In this document: piece after piece, positions 17,301-26,500 of the stretch
Layout of the letters: every line of letters starts with the position of its first letter
Numbering within the stretch: the first letter of the stretch is position 1
Assembly (NCBI RefSeq): GCF_013822795.1
Contig: NZ_PNLB01000002.1
Span: 124,001-188,000, forward strand
Reading direction: 5' to 3'
DNA: 64,000 nucleotides
Source of the DNA: Phenylobacterium sp.
GTDB taxonomy: Bacteria; Pseudomonadota; Alphaproteobacteria; Caulobacterales; Caulobacteraceae
Translations under genes and position numbers: made by a program
Notes under the pieces: model-generated
The model's database searches: none
The model's input: only the letters and a program-made list of their open reading frames with translations
Told to the model about the DNA's origin: nothing

Positions 17301-20300
17301 CTGGTGCTCGACCGCGTCGAGCATGTCCCGGCGCGCCTGGCTCAGCAGGTCGCGCAGCGAAGCGTCGCGGCTGATCGTGGCGCGGACCGGGAGGAAGCTG
17401 ACGCCGTGCGCGACGACGTCTTCCAGGCCGTATGAGACCTGTCCCGCAACGGGCACCCCGACGGTCACGTCAGGCGCACCCGCCATCAGCGACAGGTAGT
17501 AGCGGAAGCTGGCGAAGATCAGGTTGCGCAGCGGCGTATCGGCTCGTTGCGCGACGCCGCGCAGCGCTGCTTCCAAATCGCCGTCGAGCCGCGTGACGAC
17601 ACGCGCGGCCGCGGTCGTCGGCATGGCCGGATGCGGCTTGTCGAAGGTCAGGTCCATGACCGGCAGCGCGCCGGAGTACTTCTCCAGCCAGAACCGGCGA
17701 TGGGTCTCGGCCTCGGCCGAACCGCGCCATTGCGCCTCGGCCTCGACCAGGTCGCTGATGCCTTGTGCTGGCGGCAGCTCGGCGGGCGCGCCTTGCAGCG
17801 CGGCCGTGTAGAGCGCCGCGAGGTCGCTCATGAGAACGCCGGCCGACCAGCCGTCGCAGACCATGTGGTGCACGATCAGCACGAGCTCGGCCCGGCCCTG
17901 CGGCAGGCGCAACGAAAGGACGCGCAGCAGAGGGCCGTTCGACAGGTCGAACGGCGCGCCGGCCGCCTCGCGCATCAGCGCATCGCGCTGCGCCTCAGCC
18001 TGTTTCGCGTCCAGACCTGACATGTCGTGCTCACTGAGGTCGAAGCCGCCTGGCGGCCCGACGGTCAGCGTCGCGCCGTCGAGATCGAAGGACGCACGCA
18101 GAACCTCGTGCCGGTCGACCAGCCCCTCGAGCGCCGTGCGGAGGGCGGCGGGCTCGATGGCGCCGGCCACGTGCATGGAGAAGGATAGGTTGTAGGCGAT
18201 CAGCATCGAGCGATCGACGAGGATGCTGCCGGCGATCTCACGCTGGCCTTCGGTCATCCCGATGACGCGCGGCTCCAGACTGCGCATCCGAACGGGCGAG
18301 GTCGGAGCCTTCGCAGCGGCCGGCTGCGCAGCGGCCGCGCCGGCCCCCAGCAGGGTGGCGAAGGCTTCGAGACGGGGCCCCTCGAACAGCTTGCCGAGCG
18401 GGATCGATGCGCCGAAGTCCTTGCGCACCCGCGCGATCATCCGCACCGCATTGAGCGAATGGCCGCCGAGCGCGAAGAAGTCGTCCTCGGGCGCAATGCC
18501 GGAGACACCGAGGATATCGCTCCAGATGGCGGCCAGCCGCGCGGTCACCGGGTCGGCGATCTGCTGCTCGGGCCGGTTCTGGCTGCGAGGCTTGCCGGCG
18601 TCCGGGGGCTCGAGCATGGCGAGCCGGATGAGGTCGACCGACACCGGCGAGACCACCACCTGGCGCCCCGCATGGCCGAACACCCGGGCGAACAGCTCAG
18701 GCGCCTCCAAGCGCCGGATCCCCGTGGAGAGCAGCTGGTTGCTGAGGCTCTGGCGCGGCTGCGCCGTCATCAGCCCGCCCGCGGCGACGGCGCGGAGGGC
18801 GAAATCGTCCAGCTGCACCAGCACATTGCCGTCCACGTCGCAGATGGCGACCTTGAACGACGCAAACCGACCCGGCTGGCTGGCGGTCAGTTCGGCATGA
18901 GCGACGATGCGATCGGTCAGCGGCCCGAAGACCTGCATCCGCCCGGCCGACATCGGCGCGTAGAGGCTTCCGCTGCGGGGCACGAGCGCCAGGCCGATCG
19001 TCGCCGCCATGTCCAGCAGCGCCGGATGCATCGGGTGTCCGGCAAGGTCGCCGTGGAAGGCCTGGTCCAGCGCGAACTCGCCGACGACGCGGCTCTGCGC
19101 CACCCGGATGTCGCCCACGCAACTCCAACGAGGCCCGAAGCCGACCAGCCGGCTCTGCACGGGCTGGCCGCTCATGGCGGAAACCGGCCAGTCGCCAACG
19201 CTCAGCGGTCCCGGGCGGGCGCTGGGAGCGTCGAGCGCGACGATGCGCGCGCGCATATGCTCGACAGGATCTGCAGTCTTTCCGGCGCGGCTTTCGATCA
19301 CCAGCTCATAGCCGTCGGACGCGGGCGCCAGCCGCATCGCGACGCGGCGCGGCATGCGCTCGAAGGTCATGGCGGCGGTGAATTGCAGCGCATCAAGCAC
19401 GAACGGCCGCTGCGCCATCACCGCGCAGGCCGCGGCGTGCGCAAGCTCCATGCAGGCCGCCCCCGGCAGAACCGGGACGCCGTCCACGACATGTTCGGCG
19501 ACCCGCCAATCCGTTTGCGGGTCAATGACGGTTTCGAACCCGATTGAGCCGTCCACGTCGTCCTTGCGGACGCCGAGCAGCCCATCGCCGCCCACGACTG
19601 AGCCTGCGCCATAGGCCTGCGCAGCCATGCCGACGTCGCGCCAGGCCCCCCACGCGATGGAGAAGCCGTCCTTGCGACTGGCCGCGATGGCTTCCAGCGC
19701 GGCGTTGGCGCCCGCATAGGACGTCTGCCCCACGCCGCCCAACAGAACCGAGGTCGAGGAGATGACTGCAAAGAAATCGAGTGTTCCGTCCGGGTAGCGC
19801 CGGGCCAAGGTGCGCGCGCCCGTCAGCTTCGGCTCCATGACGGCCAGCGCGGCTTCGAGCGGCTGGAGCGCCAGCGGCGCATCGTCCAAAACGCCGGCCG
19901 CATGGATGACGCCGTTCAAGGCCCCGAAGCGTTCGGCGACGGCGTCCAAGGCCGTCGTGGTCGCGGCAGGATCGGAGAGATCGGCCTGGACGAACGCGAC
20001 CTCGCCGCCGTGCGCCTCGATTTCAGTGCGGAGGACAACGTCTTCGCCGGTGCTGCGCGACAGCAAGATCAGCCGCGCCTGGCACGTCTCCGCCAGCCAC
20101 CGCGCCATCTCGCGGCCGATGCCGCCGGCCCCGCCGGTGATCAGATAGACGCCGTTCTTTCTCAGACGCTGCGGCAGATCCCGCGGATCGACGGAAGGGA
20201 CGGACTTGCGCGAGCGCACGAAGCGGCTCGTGCGCAGCGCCACATGATCGGCCTCGTTGGGGCCGACGGCTTCGGCCAGCAGGGCGTCGAGGTCGGAGCC

Positions 20301-23300
20301 CTCGCCGAAGTCGACCAACACCGAGGTCAGGCCTGGAACTTCGCGCGGGGCGACCCGAACCGGGCCGAGCAGCGCGTTGGCCTGCGGATTGGCCACCGGC
20401 TCGCCCGCGACGCTCGCCGTGCCTTGAACCACCAACGTCAGGTGCGTCGCATGATCGGCGTCCGCCTGTTGCAGCAGGCGGGCGAGGAGATAGGCGCCGG
20501 AAAACGCCTTGCCAGTGAGACCAAGGTCGGCGCCCCACAGGTAGAGGATGCGGGCCGGAACGGCCTGCAGCGCATCGGCCAGCGCGTCAAAGTCGTCCTG
20601 CGCATCGGGACGCACGGTGAAGCCATGAGCGCTTTGGCCAAAGCCCACGCCGGCGCGGACCGTGACGATGCGCGCGCCGTCCACGCCGAGCCGCGCCAAC
20701 ACCGCCTCGGAGAGCGCGTCGTCGCCCGCGAAAACCAGCCAGTCGCCGTCCAACCGCGGCGCTGGGGCGTGACGCGCCTGCTCGGTCCAACCGAGTTCCT
20801 CAAACCATTGCTCAAGGTCCGGCTTGCGCACGAGTTCGGGCGCTTCCTCGACGCCGGCGCCGACCAAGCCGCGGCCCGGCTCGACCCAGTGCCGCTCTTT
20901 CGCGAAGGCGTAGGTCGGCAGCGAAACGCGCGCGCCCTCGGCCGCGACAGCCCGCGACCAGTCCACATCGACGCCATTGGCCCAAACCCCGCCCAGCGCG
21001 GCGAGCACAACGCCAGTTTCGTCGCTGGTGTCGCGCGCCCGCGGCGAGGAGTAGAGCACGGCTCGGGGTGGAACCGGCGCATCGCAGGCTTCCAACAGAG
21101 GGCCTAGCGTCTGCCCTGGTCCGACCTCGATGACGATGCACGGGTCGCCGTCCAGAACCGTGCGCGCCGCATCGGCGAAACGCACAGTGTTGCGCAGGTG
21201 CTGCACCCAGTACTCGGCGGAGCACAGATCATCGCCCTTGGCCCAACCGCCGCGCATCGACGAGGCGATCGGCAAGGACGGCGCGTCGAAAGTCACCCCC
21301 GCGAACCCGGCGCGGAACGGCTCCAACTGGCCGTCCAGCTGCCGCGAATGCGCCGCGACCTCGATGTGGATACGTCGCGCTTCGATACCGGCCGTCGCCA
21401 GGACTTGTTCGGCCTGCTCGATGTCGGCGGTCCGGCCCGACAGCACCGTCGCCTCGGCGGTGTTGATGGCCGCAATGTCCAGCTTGTCGCCGAGATAGGG
21501 CCGCAAGCGCTCGACGGAGAGCGGCACGGACGTCATCGCGCCCGCAGGCGCATCGTCCATCACCTTGCCCCGCAGCGCGACGATCTTCAGCGCGTCGGCC
21601 AAGCGCATGGCCCCCGCCGCCACCGCGCCCGCATATTCGCCGACCGAGTGTGCGAGCACGGCGTCAGGCTGCACGCCCCAAGACTGCCAGAGCTTGGTGT
21701 AGGCGTACTCGAGGATGAACAGCGCCGGGATCGCATAGCCGGAGCGTTCGAGCTTCGCCTTGGCTTCCGCATCGCTGCGCTCGCGGCGGAACATGATGTC
21801 GTAGAGGTCGGCGGGCGCGATGGGCGGCAAGGCCGCGAAGCACGTGCGCACAGCTTCGGCGAAGACTGGAAACGACGCCAGCAATCCTGCCCCGGCGCCT
21901 GGATACTGCGCACCGCCGCCCGGATAGAGAAACACGATGCGCGGGACCTTGTCCGCAGTGCTGCCCTGCTGACGATAGGCCGAGCTGCGCGCGCCGATCG
22001 CCTCCTGCAGATCCTGAACCGTGCGGGCGGCGACGGCGAAGCGCTCGCCAAAGGCGCGGCGGCCTTCCCGCAGCGTGAAGGCCATGTCGGCCAGTGCTGG
22101 AACCTCGCCGCCGAGCGCACCGGCCCAACGCTCGCGGGTACGGTCGAGATCGGCCTTGGTGCGGGCGCTGAAGGGAAACAGCTTCCAGGCGCCGTCATCG
22201 GCCGACGCAGCGCGGCGCGGCGCTTCCTCAACGATCACGTGCGCGTTGGTGCCGCCGACGCCGAGCGAATTGATCGCCGCGCGCAGCGGGCCGCTATGCT
22301 CCCATGCGCCCCCCTGCGCGACCACGCGGAACGGGCTGCCGTCGAAGTCGAACCGGCTGTTGGGCTTCGAGAAGTTCAGGCTGGCGGGCAGCGTGCGATG
22401 ACGCATCGCCTCGACGACCTTGATCAGACCCGCAGCGCCCGCCGCAGTGTCGAGATGGCCGATATTGGTCTTAACCGAACCGATGCCGATGCCGGCCTGC
22501 CGCACGCCGCCATAGACCTGCTGAAGCGCGGCGAGTTCGATCGGGTCGCCAATCGGCGTCCCGGTCCCATGCGTCTCGATGTAGGAGATATCGCCAGGCG
22601 CCAGTCCTGAAAGCGCCAGCGCCTCGGCCGCCGCTTCCGCCTGGCCGTCGACCGAGGGGGCCAGGTAGCTGGCCTTGCCCGAACCGTCATTGTTGACCGC
22701 GCTGGCGAGAATCACGGCCTTGATGTCGTCGCCGTCGGCGACCGCGTCCTCGTAGCGGCGCAGCACCACCAGCGCGACACCGGACCCGAACACCGTACCT
22801 TTGCTGTCGTCGTCGAAGGCGCGGCAAAGCCCGTCGGGAGAGAGGATCTCGCCCTCGCTGTACTTGTAGCCGACGCCGTGCGGCAGCTCGATGGTTACAC
22901 CGCCCGCGAGGGCCATGTCGCATTCCATGTTGAGCAGCGACGAAATGGCCGTATGCACCGCCACCAGCGACGTCGAGCAGGCGGTCTGGACGGCGACGGA
23001 CGGGCCGGTGAGGTTCAGCAGGTACGACAGGCGGGTGGTCAGGAAGTCCTTGTCGTTGCCGGTGTGGCGCAACAGGAACAAGCCGATTTCCTCGGCCAGA
23101 TCGGGATTGCTCAGCAGGTTGAACGGCAGATAGGCCTGCATGCCCGAGCCAGCGAACACGCCGATGCGGCCGTCGAACGTCTCCGGCACGTAGCCGGCGT
23201 CCTCGAGCGCCTCCCAACCGCACTCCAGAAAATGCCGATGCTGAGGATCGAGGATCGACGCCTCGCGCGGCGAGAACCCGAAGAAGCCGGCGTCGAAACA

Positions 23301-23531
23301 GTCCATGTCCGGCAGCACATTGGCCACGCGCACGTAGTTGGGGTCGGCAAGCTGCCGACGGCTGACGCCACGCGCCAGAAGCTCGGCGTCGGTGAGACGC
23401 TGCGAGGCGGTGCGGCCGTCGCGCAGCATCGCCCAGAATTCATCGACATTGCGCGCCGAGGGAAACCGCCCCGCCCGTCCGACGATGGCTATACGATTGC
23501 CAGGCGCCGCGTTCGAATCGTGCCGATCCAC
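14247..23531 (-). CDS. Hybrid polyketide synthase - nonribosomal peptide synthetase (KS-AT-KR-DH-ACP-C-A-T-TE)
   Basis: A 3094-residue megasynthase. KS about 10-435 (Cys185 in TACSTS, His321 in HGTGT, His359 in NIGHL). AT about 530-830 (Ser629 in AHSVGEY; specificity block VAAHS at 725-729). KR about 1125-1300 (TGGAGGIG 1132-1139, LDD 1215-1217, Tyr1272, Asn1276). DH about 1330-1580 (His1347, Gly1351, Pro1356, Asp1507). ACP Ser1692. Condensation domain about 1755-2195 (HHMVCDG 1888-1894). Adenylation about 2215-2700 (pocket read by eye: D2402 T2403 I2406 G2448 V2468 G2470 G2494 V2502 T2503; Lys2692). Carrier Ser2748. Thioesterase about 2815-3060 (Ser2887, Asp2914, His3047). All core residues are present, so one ketide plus one amino acid and release are predicted. 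KR precedes DH, an uncommon order. GTG start with AGGGGAG upstream; 18 bases follow the NRPS stop. Confidence 0.95.
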   Translation of the reverse strand: MDRHDSNAAPGNRIAIVGRAGRFPSARNVDEFWAMLRDGRTASQRLTDAELLARGVSRRQLADPNYVRVANVLPDMDCFDAGFFGFSPREASILDPQHRHFLECGWEALEDAGYVPETFDGRIGVFAGSGMQAYLPFNLLSNPDLAEEIGLFLLRHTGNDKDFLTTRLSYLLNLTGPSVAVQTACSTSLVAVHTAISSLLNMECDMALAGGVTIELPHGVGYKYSEGEILSPDGLCRAFDDDSKGTVFGSGVALVVLRRYEDAVADGDDIKAVILASAVNNDGSGKASYLAPSVDGQAEAAAEALALSGLAPGDISYIETHGTGTPIGDPIELAALQQVYGGVRQAGIGIGSVKTNIGHLDTAAGAAGLIKVVEAMRHRTLPASLNFSKPNSRFDFDGSPFRVVAQGGAWEHSGPLRAAINSLGVGGTNAHVIVEEAPRRAASADDGAWKLFPFSARTKADLDRTRERWAGALGGEVPALADMAFTLREGRRAFGERFAVAARTVQDLQEAIGARSSAYRQQGSTADKVPRIVFLYPGGGAQYPGAGAGLLASFPVFAEAVRTCFAALPPIAPADLYDIMFRRERSDAEAKAKLERSGYAIPALFILEYAYTKLWQSWGVQPDAVLAHSVGEYAGAVAAGAMRLADALKIVALRGKVMDDAPAGAMTSVPLSVERLRPYLGDKLDIAAINTAEATVLSGRTADIEQAEQVLATAGIEARRIHIEVAAHSRQLDGQLEPFRAGFAGVTFDAPSLPIASSMRGGWAKGDDLCSAEYWVQHLRNTVRFADAARTVLDGDPCIVIEVGPGQTLGPLLEACDAPVPPRAVLYSSPRARDTSDETGVVLAALGGVWANGVDVDWSRAVAAEGARVSLPTYAFAKERHWVEPGRGLVGAGVEEAPELVRKPDLEQWFEELGWTEQARHAPAPRLDGDWLVFAGDDALSEAVLARLGVDGARIVTVRAGVGFGQSAHGFTVRPDAQDDFDALADALQAVPARILYLWGADLGLTGKAFSGAYLLARLLQQADADHATHLTLVVQGTASVAGEPVANPQANALLGPVRVAPREVPGLTSVLVDFGEGSDLDALLAEAVGPNEADHVALRTSRFVRSRKSVPSVDPRDLPQRLRKNGVYLITGGAGGIGREMARWLAETCQARLILLSRSTGEDVVLRTEIEAHGGEVAFVQADLSDPAATTTALDAVAERFGALNGVIHAAGVLDDAPLALQPLEAALAVMEPKLTGARTLARRYPDGTLDFFAVISSTSVLLGGVGQTSYAGANAALEAIAASRKDGFSIAWGAWRDVGMAAQAYGAGSVVGGDGLLGVRKDDVDGSIGFETVIDPQTDWRVAEHVVDGVPVLPGAACMELAHAAACAVMAQRPFVLDALQFTAAMTFERMPRRVAMRLAPASDGYELVIESRAGKTADPVEHMRARIVALDAPSARPGPLSVGDWPVSAMSGQPVQSRLVGFGPRWSCVGDIRVAQSRVVGEFALDQAFHGDLAGHPMHPALLDMAATIGLALVPRSGSLYAPMSAGRMQVFGPLTDRIVAHAELTASQPGRFASFKVAICDVDGNVLVQLDDFALRAVAAGGLMTAQPRQSLSNQLLSTGIRRLEAPELFARVFGHAGRQVVVSPVSVDLIRLAMLEPPDAGKPRSQNRPEQQIADPVTARLAAIWSDILGVSGIAPEDDFFALGGHSLNAVRMIARVRKDFGASIPLGKLFEGPRLEAFATLLGAGAAAAQPAAAKAPTSPVRMRSLEPRVIGMTEGQREIAGSILVDRSMLIAYNLSFSMHVAGAIEPAALRTALEGLVDRHEVLRASFDLDGATLTVGPPGGFDLSEHDMSGLDAKQAEAQRDALMREAAGAPFDLSNGPLLRVLSLRLPQGRAELVLIVHHMVCDGWSAGVLMSDLAALYTAALQGAPAELPPAQGISDLVEAEAQWRGSAEAETHRRFWLEKYSGALPVMDLTFDKPHPAMPTTAAARVVTRLDGDLEAALRGVAQRADTPLRNLIFASFRYYLSLMAGAPDVTVGVPVAGQVSYGLEDVVAHGVSFLPVRATISRDASLRDLLSQARRDMLDAVEHQNYTHGALVRDLQAPRTSARHLLAPVVVNIDGLADLESLTLGAAVARIEVNSTGHEFFDLFFNQFDAPGRVELTWNYKTDLFHEATIRLHADNLLRLLRAIAETPDAMTRPIASLLSHGREIGPASGSHADPGAAGPQTVTEVFRTVAGRYSSKVAVRFGDQTMTYAELDQRSDALAAMLVASGVRPGQLVGISSHRSLSLMVAVLGVMKAGAGYVPFDASLPEDRLRFMARDTGVNVLLGDCPPAAQEGVRIVHWGDFPQAPAAAPVVEINAESIAYVMFTSGTTGVPKGVVLPHRSIIRMLRDTDWLEMTDETVTLHSSAFAFDTSIIDLFASLLHGGTLVVPPDGALSISQLADAIQSHGVNTLWLTSGLFHAVADLRPQTFASVKQVVVGGDVVSPAHVGRVMAACPKVTVIDGYGPTESNVTNAHKVTQADLSRGMPLPIGRAIPGTQIYILDENLNPVPDGVIGELCIAGRGLALGYWNRPELTAEKFVAAPWDPSLKLYRSGDLALNPGDGVLRFFGRADTQVKIRGYRVELTEIEQALDAHPAIRQSVAAASVPQGQSDKVLAAYFVTQGTAPLAAELRGFLASRLPDFAIPSFFVAVDDIPLNANGKPDRRALPALRGKGADEAADAALRGEGETRLADIWSAVLGVKVTSAHTNFFQMGGHSLLAVRLFDRIRSEFGHDLPISTLFSNQTLRELAELLETSIPAAPTETNPNAEWDTSAVIHPGPDRDERPLFIAGGVGGNVNNLMELGAQLGLHRAVVGFQTRGVLGHTPYETIEEMAAANIRYMRQHQPTGPYLLAGYSGGSFTAFEMARQLEMAGEKVDRLFVLDTYAPGFAKEFRPPVKLGVGEWLLDEFQLLRIEGLPLFFERRAKAVRTRIMRGRRLRFVENSSLSHSRYQVMQDIWMAAARKYEGGKISAPVTLFRTRPLRLLARRALELDPTLGWGTVSNPSTVETPWVDGDHMGMLKDQNVRLLAKMIESRITPQDEGGTDLVMNAAIASANSNLARSA

Positions 23532-23549
23532 GTCCCCGCTCCCCTGATC

Positions 23550-26500
23550 CTACCTGCGACCCATTCTGGCCAGGCGAGCGGCGGCGCGCGCCGCGCCCCT
23601 GTCGGCGGCGGTGTTGGTCGAGCCGACGTCGCTGGATAGATGCGCCGCGATCGCGCGAACCGTCGGGAACCGGAAGATGTCCGTGATGGCGATGTCCCTC
23701 GCGAAATGCCCCTTCATGCGCCGCTGCACCTGTACGACCAGCAATGAGTGCGCGCCGAGATCGAAGACGTTTTCGGTGACCGAGATCTCCTCAAGGCCAA
23801 GAGCGTCCTTCCAGATCGCCGCCACCGCCGCTTCCATATCGCCCGTGGCCTCGACCATTTCGCCGCGCTCAGCGACGGCCTTGGGCAGCGGCAAGGCCTT
23901 ACGATCGATCTTGCCGTTCGGCGTCATCGGCATCCGGTCCAGGACGACGATCTGCGAAGGGCGCATGAACTCGGGCAGCTTTTCGGCCAGGCTCGCCCGC
24001 AAGTCGCGCTCGCTCGGCTGCGAGGCGCCCGCCGTGACGTAGGCGACCAGACGCATGTCGTTGGCGCCGAACTCCGCCATCTTGACCGCCACCTGCCGGA
24101 CCGCGTCGGACTCGGCGATAACCGCCTCGATCTCGCCCAGCTCGATACGGTGGCCTCGGATCTTCACCTGGTTGTCGGTCCGGCCCAGGAACTCCAGCGT
24201 TCCGTCGCCCAGCATGCGCACCAGGTCGCCCGTGCGATACCAGCGCTGGCCATCGCGTTCGACAAAGCGTTCAGCCGTCAGCTCCGGCCGCCGCCAGTAG
24301 CCGCGCGCAACGCCTGCGCCCGAAATCCACAGCTCGCCTTCCACCATGCGCGGAGCGACCTGCCCGCCGGCCACGCGCACGCTCAGGCTGGTGTTGGCGA
24401 TCGGCTGGCCGAGCGGCACCCGCTCGGCCACGACATCGAGCGATGCGACCGAGGACCAGATCGTCGTCTCGGTCGGCCCGTACATGTTGAGCAGACGGCC
24501 CTCGAACCCGGCGCGCAGGTCGCGGGCGAGGTCCGGCGGCAGCGCCTCGCCCCCGATCATCAGGCAATCGAGCTGTCCGAGCGCGCGCTTGCCCGCCGCA
24601 TCGGCGGTGAGATAGGCGGCCATCGAAGGCGTGCATTGCAGATGGGTGACGCCGTTCTGAATGATGTCCTCGGCCACCGAACTCTTATGGCCGACGCCGC
24701 CCTCGCGTTCGAGCTCGCTCATCAGCGCGCGAATGTGCTTGAGGTTCGCCAGCACGGTTTCGGAATCGATGCCGAAATCGATCAGGCAGGCGATCTCGTC
24801 GACGCCCGCGGCTGTCACGTCGCGCACGATCTCCTTCGCCGTTTCCGGCGTGCCGAACAGGCCCGAGCGGCGATAGTACCGCTCGAACGCATGGTCGAGC
24901 AGCGCATCGAGCTCTTCCGGCGTCAGGTCCTCGCTCTCGAAGATATCCTGCGGGCTGCCGCCCGCGGCTTCCGCCCGCGAAACGAAGGTCGGGAAGGTCC
25001 ACGACGCCCGACGCACTAGGTCGACCGCGCTGTTCAGATAGGACTTCATCGGCTGGCGCGCGGTTTCCAGCACGGTTTGCTCGTCGTCCGAGACGAACGA
25101 ATGCATCATCAGCACGACATGGCCGTCGCCTTCGAAACCGGCCTGGGCGCGCGCCTGGCGATAGGCGGCGATCTTGTCCTTCAGTTCGTCGAGGGTCTGG
25201 CCAAGCAGATGGGTGAGCACGCCGCACCCCAGGCGTCCCGCCTCGGCGAAGGTGTCGGCGTTGCCCGCCGCCGTGATCCAGACCGGAATTTCCTTCTGCA
25301 CCGGGCGCGGATGGATGTTGACCGCGACCGGCTTGCCGTCATGGCCGGGAAATTCCACCGCTTCGCCGGCCCACAGCCGCCGGAGAGTCTGGACCGTGCC
25401 CAGCGCAATCGACTTGCGCTCGGCGAAGTTCTCGGGACGCAGGATGAAGTCGTTCGGCTGCCAGCCAGACGCGATCGCGATGCCCGCGCGCCCGCCCGAC
25501 AGGTTGTCGACGAGCGCCCAGCTTTCGGCGATGGACACCGGATGATGCAGCGGCGCGACCACCGAACCGGCCCGCAGCTTGACGTTCTTGGTCATGCCCG
25601 CCAGCGCTGCGGCGCTGATCGCCGGGCTTGGATACAGGCCGCCGAACTCGTGGAAATGCCGCTCTGGGGTCCAGATCGCCTCGAAGCCGTTCTGATCGGC
25701 GAACTGCGCGCCCTCGAACAGGACGCGATAGGCGCCTGCGCCGGCCGCCCCTGACTGGGCTGCGAAGTAGAACAGTGAAAAGGCGGGAATGTCCGCCTTG
25801 CCGCCCGAAACCTGCAAAACGATGGTCGCGCCGCGCGTCAGCGTCCACAGAAGCTCCAGCACGGAGATGTCGAACGACATGGACGTGACGGCCAAAAGCC
25901 TCGCCCCGCGCTCAAGCGGCACGGCGCCGTCCATCCCTGCAAAGAAGTTCGTGACATTGCGATGCTCGATCATCACGCCCTTCGGCCGACCGGTCGAGCC
26001 GGACGTGTAGATCAAGTAGGCCATGTCGCCCGCCGCGCCCTGCATGCCGGCGAAGGGCTCTGCAGCCTTGTGCGAGACCACGCGCGCCGGGTCGAGGAAG
26101 CCAGGCAGCGCGGCGCCCGTGTCGGCCACCACCAGCGCCGCCTCGGAGTCTTCGACCATGAAGGCGACGCGATCTGACGGATAGGAGGGGTCGAGCGGCA
26201 GGTAGGCTGCGCCAGTCTTGAGAACGGCCAGCAGGGAAACCACCAGATCGGCGCTGCGATCGAGATAGATGCCGACCACCGCGCCCGGCCCTGCGCCGCG
26301 TGCGGCCAAGGCCCCGGCCAGGCCGGTCGCCCGCTCCTCGAGCTCCCGATAGGTGAGTTTGCTGCCGCCGCCCTCGACGGCGATGGTCTCCGGCCACTCC
26401 TGCGCGGCGTGCGCGATCAGCGCATGGATCGTGTTCGGATTTTCCGCCGGTCCGCCCGCAGCCGTCGCCGCGGCGTCGCCGCCCAGCGGTATGGCGGACA

